This document shows, piece after piece, positions 23,481-64,000 of a stretch of DNA of 64,000 nt (positions are counted from its first letter, which is position 1; every line of letters starts with the position of its first letter). The position numbers and the translations under genes are program-made. The notes beneath the pieces are model-generated. The model ran no database searches. It was given only the letters and a program-made list of their open reading frames with translations, and was not told where the DNA came from. The stretch spans positions 392,601-456,600 of the forward strand of contig VZSF01006833.1 in assembly GCA_013398295.1 (NCBI GenBank), written 5' to 3'. This DNA comes from Chionis minor (lineage: Eukaryota; Chordata; Aves; Charadriiformes; Chionididae).

Positions 23481-26400
23481 TAGTAAAAGTGAGTGTCAGC
23501 AGGGCAGAGACTTTTGGGCTTTCTGGAGACGCTTGAGTGTTCGGTTACCTCTTGAATTTGAGAACCCCTATCCACGAGGGAAAGTCTCTGCAGGTAGTGT
23601 GCAGTCTGGACATCTTCATTCCCATAGGACACCTCTTGCCAAATAGAAAACAGAAACGTGAGCCATTCCCGAGCGCTCCCTGCCATTTCCACTTTTCATT
23701 TTCCCCGGAAAGGCCCTGTCTAGCATTTATATATTCCAGTGTATAAATGGGCAGCTCGCAGAAAAGCTGCACACAAATTGAGGCAGGTAAAATTGAACCT
23801 GGTGTCAAGAAGTAAAGGAGCACTGTATTCATTGGACATGGAAGTAAACAGCTTATTAAAAGATGATCTCTTTTAATGGAAACGGAGTGGCTACAGAAGT
23901 TCCAGTGGGCTTGGAAATGTAGGCTTGCTTTGTGAGAGCTGATTATTTTAACTCGGGTGGATTATGCTCATTGTAGTCTTAAGACATAAAGCATTTGGCG
24001 CGTCACCTTCACTGTTCAGTTTGCTGATCTGACTCTGATGCTGTCCACCAGCGCAGGGACGTTGTGTTACCAGTTAGGGACTGCTTTGTTTAAGCTGCTG
24101 AGATGTGCAGAGGAATCGGTTCCTTTCTACCTGCAAGAGCTCATTATTTTCATAAATACAGAATTTTTTTACTGAGGTGGGAAGCTGAAGCTTATGTGGG
24201 ACTGCCGCTGGTGACCTTAGGCGTCTACTGTTTAGCCACAAAAATGTGAAAAAAGGTCACTGACGCTGGACGACGGAGAAAGTGTGTGTGTTGCCTGTGG
24301 GGCGAGGCATGACCTCAAGCAGTCTTCAAGCTTGGCCACAGTTGTCATGGCATGTTCTGTAAAAGTCTGCTCACGAGCTCCCTGCTGCAGTTGCCTGTCA
24401 AGCTGCTACAACCCCTGGGACACTAGTGCTGTTCTCCGGACAGGTCATGGAAGAGTTGAGTACCGTTGCCAGCATGAGTCTTGCCGTGTGAGATCTGGGA
24501 TAGGAACCCCAAAGGCAAAAGAGAGAATGCTGGTCCAGACTAACAGATGATGAAAATAAAAGCAGCAGGCAGCCTTTCCAACCTTCGCTGCATAGACCAC
24601 CGCTGATGAAAAATTCAGAGGCAGATTTGGGTTGATGACAGCATTGGAGCTTCCTTCTCCCAGGTAGTCACCGAGCCAAAACGTTTAATTCTGTGTGTAA
24701 AGCTGCTACCGATTGAAGTGGAATTTGTTTAGATAAAGTTGAAATTTGTTACTCTTTAAGAAATCCGCTAGCTAAACAGGAATTACTAAAAGTAGTGTGT
24801 GTTATCAAAAGAAAAACCACCGGTGACTAGCACAGGGAGAGTTGTTTTTCAAGGTAGTCTGCCACTTTCTTTTTTGTTTCCCGTCTCCAGCAGCTGGAGG
24901 CCGCGCCGGGCTGCTTGTCATGCTTGCACAGCTCAGCTAAGGAGCCTGTGATGGCAGCTCTTGCTTTCATGAATTCTAACCTCAGTGAGTGTTTAATCAT
25001 GCCTCAAACAGATTGGCTTTTCGGAGGAAAAACGGTGTTTCTGTTCTGGTATCGCTGTCCAGCTTAATGTAATGAGTGATGGAATCACTGCGCCCGAGAC
25101 ACATCCATCTGCTTCCCTGCAGACCCTTTTCTTTCTGGCTTTTCCTGCAGCCTGAAGTTATCAACCCAGAACACTTGCCGACGATGGGAACTTACTGCTG
25201 CCTTTCCTGGCGTCTCTACTTGAGCCGAAAGCATGTTTCGGCTCCTGTTTTTGAGCCGACTTGAAATGGGAAAGAAGGCATTAAGGGCTGAGCTTAAGGG
25301 TCTCATCCAATTGAAAAAGCGTGTATTAGCGTGACAAGTTGTAAAAATGTCGAAGTGGATACGGAGTCGGCGCCTTCCCAGGGTCCTGGCACAGGTTGCA
25401 GCCTGCCAGGACTTGACTGCCTGGGCTGTTCGGAGGTTTATCCCCCGCTGGAATATTAAATCCCCTTTTTCAGTTGGCGATGGGGAGGCAGAATGGTTCC
25501 GAGACCTTGCCCTTGCATCTGAGACAGCGGAGAAAACCGTTTGGGATCGCTTCCAACTTCCAAAGACGTTCTTCACGAGAAGCTGGCCGGGGGAGTAAGT
25601 CCGGGAAGCGGTTTGTGCCTTTGCCGTCTCTGCTGATGGAACAGAACGTTACTCGCAGCGTCGGGCACAAGCGCGGGCTACGGCTCCTCTCCCAGCCAAT
25701 CCCCGCAGCGGCGGAAAACCAGGGCTCGTGCTGGCGTTCGGTTTGTCTGGACTCCACCAAGGGCAAGCTGAAGTGTAACGAATGCTCTAATTAGCTTGCT
25801 CCAATTGCACCGTGCTAAGCTCAGCCTTAACACCTCGCTGCAGTTAATTAAAAGAGGGGCTTGCTGAGGTTTTATTAGTATAGTGTGTTTGCCACTAGAT
25901 GAAACAACGGGAGGAAGGTGGATGACTTGTGTAAATTGTCAGGGGTAGGTGATTACCTGAGCGCGGTGAACAGCCCCGTTTGGAGATCACTCGCCTTCCC
26001 AGGTGAGCCAGGGGAGGGTCACACCAGCAAACAAAGGAGTTTTTATCATTATCGGGCTGCCGAGCCAGCCTGGCCCCTGAATTTCTTAAAGCTTTTAAGA
26101 AGAAAAATCTCTGAGCAGGTGTGTGCGCATGATTCATTCGGCAAATGCGCTCGGCCAACTTCCCGGAGGGGAACTAAAATAATTTCCACATACAAGTAAA
26201 AGCAAATAGCCTGTGTCTTGTTCATCCTACCAAGTATTATCGACTGGTGCTGAGTAGATCTCCGCGGAGCGGTGATGAAAGGGCTGGCGACTCATTCCGC
26301 TTGGGCTGGATTACGGCAGCGTGGTTGTGAACGCTGAATTGCACGGCTTGGAGTAATCTTCACAGGCTGTTCAACCTGAGCCCCTAAGCCTGAACTAAAA

Positions 26401-27194
26401 TGTTTAAAACTACCGTTTGCGCTCTTAAATACTTGCATAGACATACTCTGTAAGAACTGGAGACAGTTTCGACGTACGTTAGATTCTTCCTGTTAATGTG
26501 TAGAACAGATACTGCCTCCTAAGATCCGGCTGAAATGTTCCGCTGCGGTGGTATTCGAGACTAGTTATATTTGGCTCGTCTTTGTCCCACAACCAGTTTT
26601 ACAACTACCAGATGACACCCTAATGAAACATCAAAGAAACCACCAACGGTTGCACTTAAGTGCTCTCTGAAAGATGTATCCAGTGAGGTACGGAGCTCCC
26701 ACTCTGGATACAAAGGAATTTTTACCATAGAGCAAGTAGCCTTCATCTTCTAGACATTGCAGCAACAGTGCAGTGCAAATCCTAACTTTCATTTAAAACA
26801 AAACACACACACAAAAAAGAAAAAAAGCTGTTTATCAGTGTTTTTTCCAAGATAGTTTCCTCAACTACCTTGTGCCCTTTTGTTCTTTACTTAACAGTAG
26901 ATGTAGATCTGTTAGATCTAGTAGATCTATTTTCATCTTGAAGAAGAAATGGTCTTGCTGTATAAATTCCAAAAATAATTTCTAAGAATTTTTTCCGAAA
27001 TGAGAATGGAAGTACTTTGGCAGCTACGGAGCATTTAAATATTAGCAATAATTTTCTGGATCTGCAAGAGAAGCCAGCTGGATGGAATGAATGCATTTGC
27101 ATCCGTGGCTGGGTTTGCAACCTGAAGTCACTGTTCATGCAGTGTTGTTTCTTGGTCAGTCGTGACAAAATTAATCCAATCTGGATGCTGAATC
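23481..27194. other. Intergenic DNA before the KLHL29 3' end
   Basis: No supported gene. About 25060-26400 is distinctly richer in G+C and CpG than its surroundings and carries open frames on both strands (up to 163 codons at 25085-25576, minus) that overlap one another and show no recognisable family. A short (AC)n and A-rich run lies near 26800-26826, and a TAGATCT-rich cluster near 26900-26930. Confidence 0.55.
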
Positions 27195-27210
27195 TAGATC
27201 TATAAATATA

Positions 27211-27216
27211 TTTATT
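27211..27216 (-). promoter_or_regulatory. KLHL29: Poly(A) signal AATAAA of KLHL29
   Basis: Minus-strand AATAAA in TATTATAATAAATATATT, about 2.1 kb after the stop codon, in an AT-rich context typical of a distal 3' UTR end. Confidence 0.5.
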
Positions 27217-27250
27217 ATAATATAACAAGAACTTAACAGTAAACATAAAC

Positions 27251-27258
27251 TATATACA
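27251..27258 (-). promoter_or_regulatory. Possible Pumilio element UGUAUAUA in the KLHL29 3' UTR
   Basis: Exact match to the PUM consensus UGUANAUA on the minus strand, about 35 nt before the predicted poly(A) signal. An 8-mer in AT-rich sequence can arise by chance. Confidence 0.3.
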
Positions 27259-28215
27259 ATACCATTACAGATAACCCTGTTTTTAATATTATTCACAGAA
27301 ATAGCCAGTTTTGTTCCAGTGTGAGAAATGAAGAAATAAGCTAAATTGGAAATGTTGAATGTGTTTAGGTCTTGTTGACAGGTAGCACCTCCTTTGGAGG
27401 TAGACACACACCAACACTAAAATTAGTCCTGCCCCAGGCAGTTAGAAACTTGTGCTCCAATCTTGTAGGTTCACACTTGCACCCTGTTTGACATAAATAC
27501 TTTAAATGACATACTAGTATATAATTTTGTTGTGCTTATTTTTTTTTTTCTTTAAAGAATAAATAAAACAACTGCATAACAAAGGCTGGAACCTCACTGT
27601 CAGAATGAGAGACTTGAGTCACCCTATAGCTTGACTCAGCTGACTTGAGCACTTTAAATACTGCAAGATACAAATTTCATTTTTTTCTTTTATTTTATAA
27701 ACGATTATTAATAAAATAAGATGATTAGCTAACCATCTGCATTGATTTCCCCAAAGCTGTAGGCAGACCTCCCTCTGTATAAAAAGGCTAGCGTATTTGG
27801 TATGAAATTCGACTAGATATTGACTGTAAGATCTCACCCACACCCTGTATAGGACCCTCCTTCTTGAATTAACCGGAATGGCATTTGGGATTTGAGTCTG
27901 CAAAGGCAAGTATGGCAACTTTTCCCCCTCTACTTGGAAAGAAATTGGACAATCCTTAGCTTGGGGTTACTGCTTATTTGTGAATTTTAAGATTCTTTCC
28001 CCTGCCCCCTTTGTGTTAACCCGTCCATCTCCCATTTGATCTTTTATGTATAAATTTATAAAGAATTTCCACATCACAATGCTCTCTGGATAGACAATAT
28101 TTTAATATATATAAAAATATAACCCCTGTGCTGTGCATATACTTACAACTCTACATAGTAATCACTTTAAGTCTCTTATACTGGGCTTAAGTCTACGCAT
28201 TTTTCTACCATGGGA

Positions 28216-28235
28216 TTTAAACACGCGTGTTTAAA
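28216..28235. repeat. 20-bp perfect palindrome
   Basis: TTTAAACACGCGTGTTTAAA equals its own reverse complement. It lies in the inferred KLHL29 3' UTR. Confidence 0.95.
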
Positions 28236-29358
28236 ATCTGTAAATAAGAGAAGTATAAGGTTTCCACACCTATGGGGAAACTTGAAAAATAAAATAAAAA
28301 ACTTCTCAGGCTTTACATAAAAGATAGTGGCATATATCCCACGGGAAGGGATTTTGTTTGAGAGCCGAAACGGCGTAGCCACAACAGGAGGCATCTTCTC
28401 CGTTTGTTGAAAATGGGGAAATCCCGCACTACGTTGTGTGTTTTAACGTGATCCCAATCAGAAGTGTTGAAGAGCAGTTCTAGCGGGAGAATGCCTCTGG
28501 AATTGGAACCGTTTGTGTTTTGCATTAGGGGAACTGAGCACTGCCAAGTTGACTCATCGGCAGAAACCGGGATGAAGAGGTTAGAACCCCCCACCCCCGA
28601 CCTGTGCGCACAGCCACGTGTGCCCACACAAGCATCACCGGGAGCAGAAACTCATCCAGCCCCAACAGACCTTTTTTTTTTTTTCTTTTTTCATCATTTT
28701 ACATGGAATTTATTACCAATGGCTATTCTTCTTCCTCCCAGTCCCCACCTCACCCCCCCCCGTCTGGGCTCTGCTCTCGAGAACTCAAAGATTCCTTTGA
28801 TCTGATGGAAGACTGACATCAACGTAAGCCATCTGTCACACAAGATTTCTCTCAGTCATTGGTATTGAAAAGCATGTATTTGTTAAAAACAAATGTAGGA
28901 ATCAAAGTGGTAAGGACACTTTGACCTTTCAAATACATTGATGCCTACAGTGTAATAGTAAAACTAATCTGCATGGTTATTTTAAGAATCAAGCTTGAGC
29001 TCTAGAAGTAAAATGCAGATTTTTTTTTTTTTCCCTCTCTTCCCCAGCTTAAAAAATATGTGAAATTCTATTGCACCTGGGTTGACCAAAAGCCGACGTC
29101 CAGAACAAGTGCCACTATAACATCTAGTGACACCCTCGTATTATTAAGTTACAATATCTTACATAGCACGGAGCTGTCTGCTCCTTGTTCACCAAAAGGT
29201 GAGGATGATTTTTCTACATTCAATGTAGACACTATTCAAGACTTTAGAGCAATAAGTTCACTGGCTGGCTTTGCTGCTTTTTCTTTCGTAAGTAGTAGTA
29301 TTCTTCTTGCCTGCTTTCAACAGGTACAAACAGTTCTCCATCCAACTGCTGGGTAACA

Positions 29359-64000
<34,642 letters not shown>

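Larger units (their letters stand above)
27195..29358 (-). other. KLHL29: KLHL29 3' UTR (putative extent)
   Basis: Sequence after the KLHL29 stop on the minus strand, about 2.2 kb. It is AT-rich towards its end, with an AATAAA at 27211-27216 that is the last convincing signal before the character changes. It contains a 20-bp perfect palindrome (28216-28235), T-rich tracts on the + strand near 28671-28690 and 29021-29032, and a Pumilio-like site near the end. An earlier AATAAA lies near 27690. The end position is inferred. Confidence 0.55.

Noticed and set aside
25085..25576. 163-codon minus-strand open frame as a gene
   Set aside because: GC-rich stretch with frames open on both strands, no recognisable domain, no splice or poly(A) context; probably composition.

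Overview
This window is vertebrate nuclear DNA, almost certainly from a bird. The reasons are intron-split genes with GT-AG splice sites, many CR1 LINE fragments ending in the avian ATTCTATG-type terminal repeat, an ERVL-like solo LTR, and no bacterial-style gene packing. The CR1-J-like fragments hint at a neoavian rather than a chicken, but this is inference. Only two protein-coding genes can be supported, both incomplete here, and they converge tail to tail.

Left (1-17985, + strand): the 3' part of ATAD2B, an AAA-ATPase and bromodomain chromatin protein. Positions 1-9535 look like intron. Four coding exons follow (9536-10231, 11884-12011, 13170-13298, 14613-14654), joined in frame to a stop at 14652-14654. 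A roughly 3.3 kb 3' UTR has a proximal AATAAA at 14871 and a distal one at 17964. The N-terminus, AAA domains and bromodomain lie upstream of the window.

Middle (about 17986-27194): intergenic DNA between the two 3' ends. It holds a clean 837-bp solo LTR (21555-22391, minus orientation, 5-bp target duplication TCCGG), an old CR1 relic (about 22500-23480), a 30-bp tandem duplication and a GC-rich stretch near 25-26.4 kb. No gene is supported.

Right (about 27195-64000, - strand): the 3' part of KLHL29. Five coding exons (62426-62608, 59484-59664, 50581-50774, 42054-42198, 29359-29542) encode the whole six-blade Kelch propeller and the C-terminus, followed by a roughly 2.2 kb 3' UTR. The BTB and BACK exons lie beyond 64000. 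The large introns carry CR1 fragments of several ages, a MIR-like relic and a very regular 64-nt hairpin at 39521-39584.

KLHL29 and ATAD2B are also neighbours in the same convergent arrangement on human chromosome 2p, so this is conserved synteny. I found no novel multi-gene system. The best leads are the intronic hairpin, a 20-bp perfect palindrome in the KLHL29 3' UTR, a CR1 insertion ending about 15 nt from a KLHL29 splice donor, and a Kelch blade lacking its usual tryptophan.
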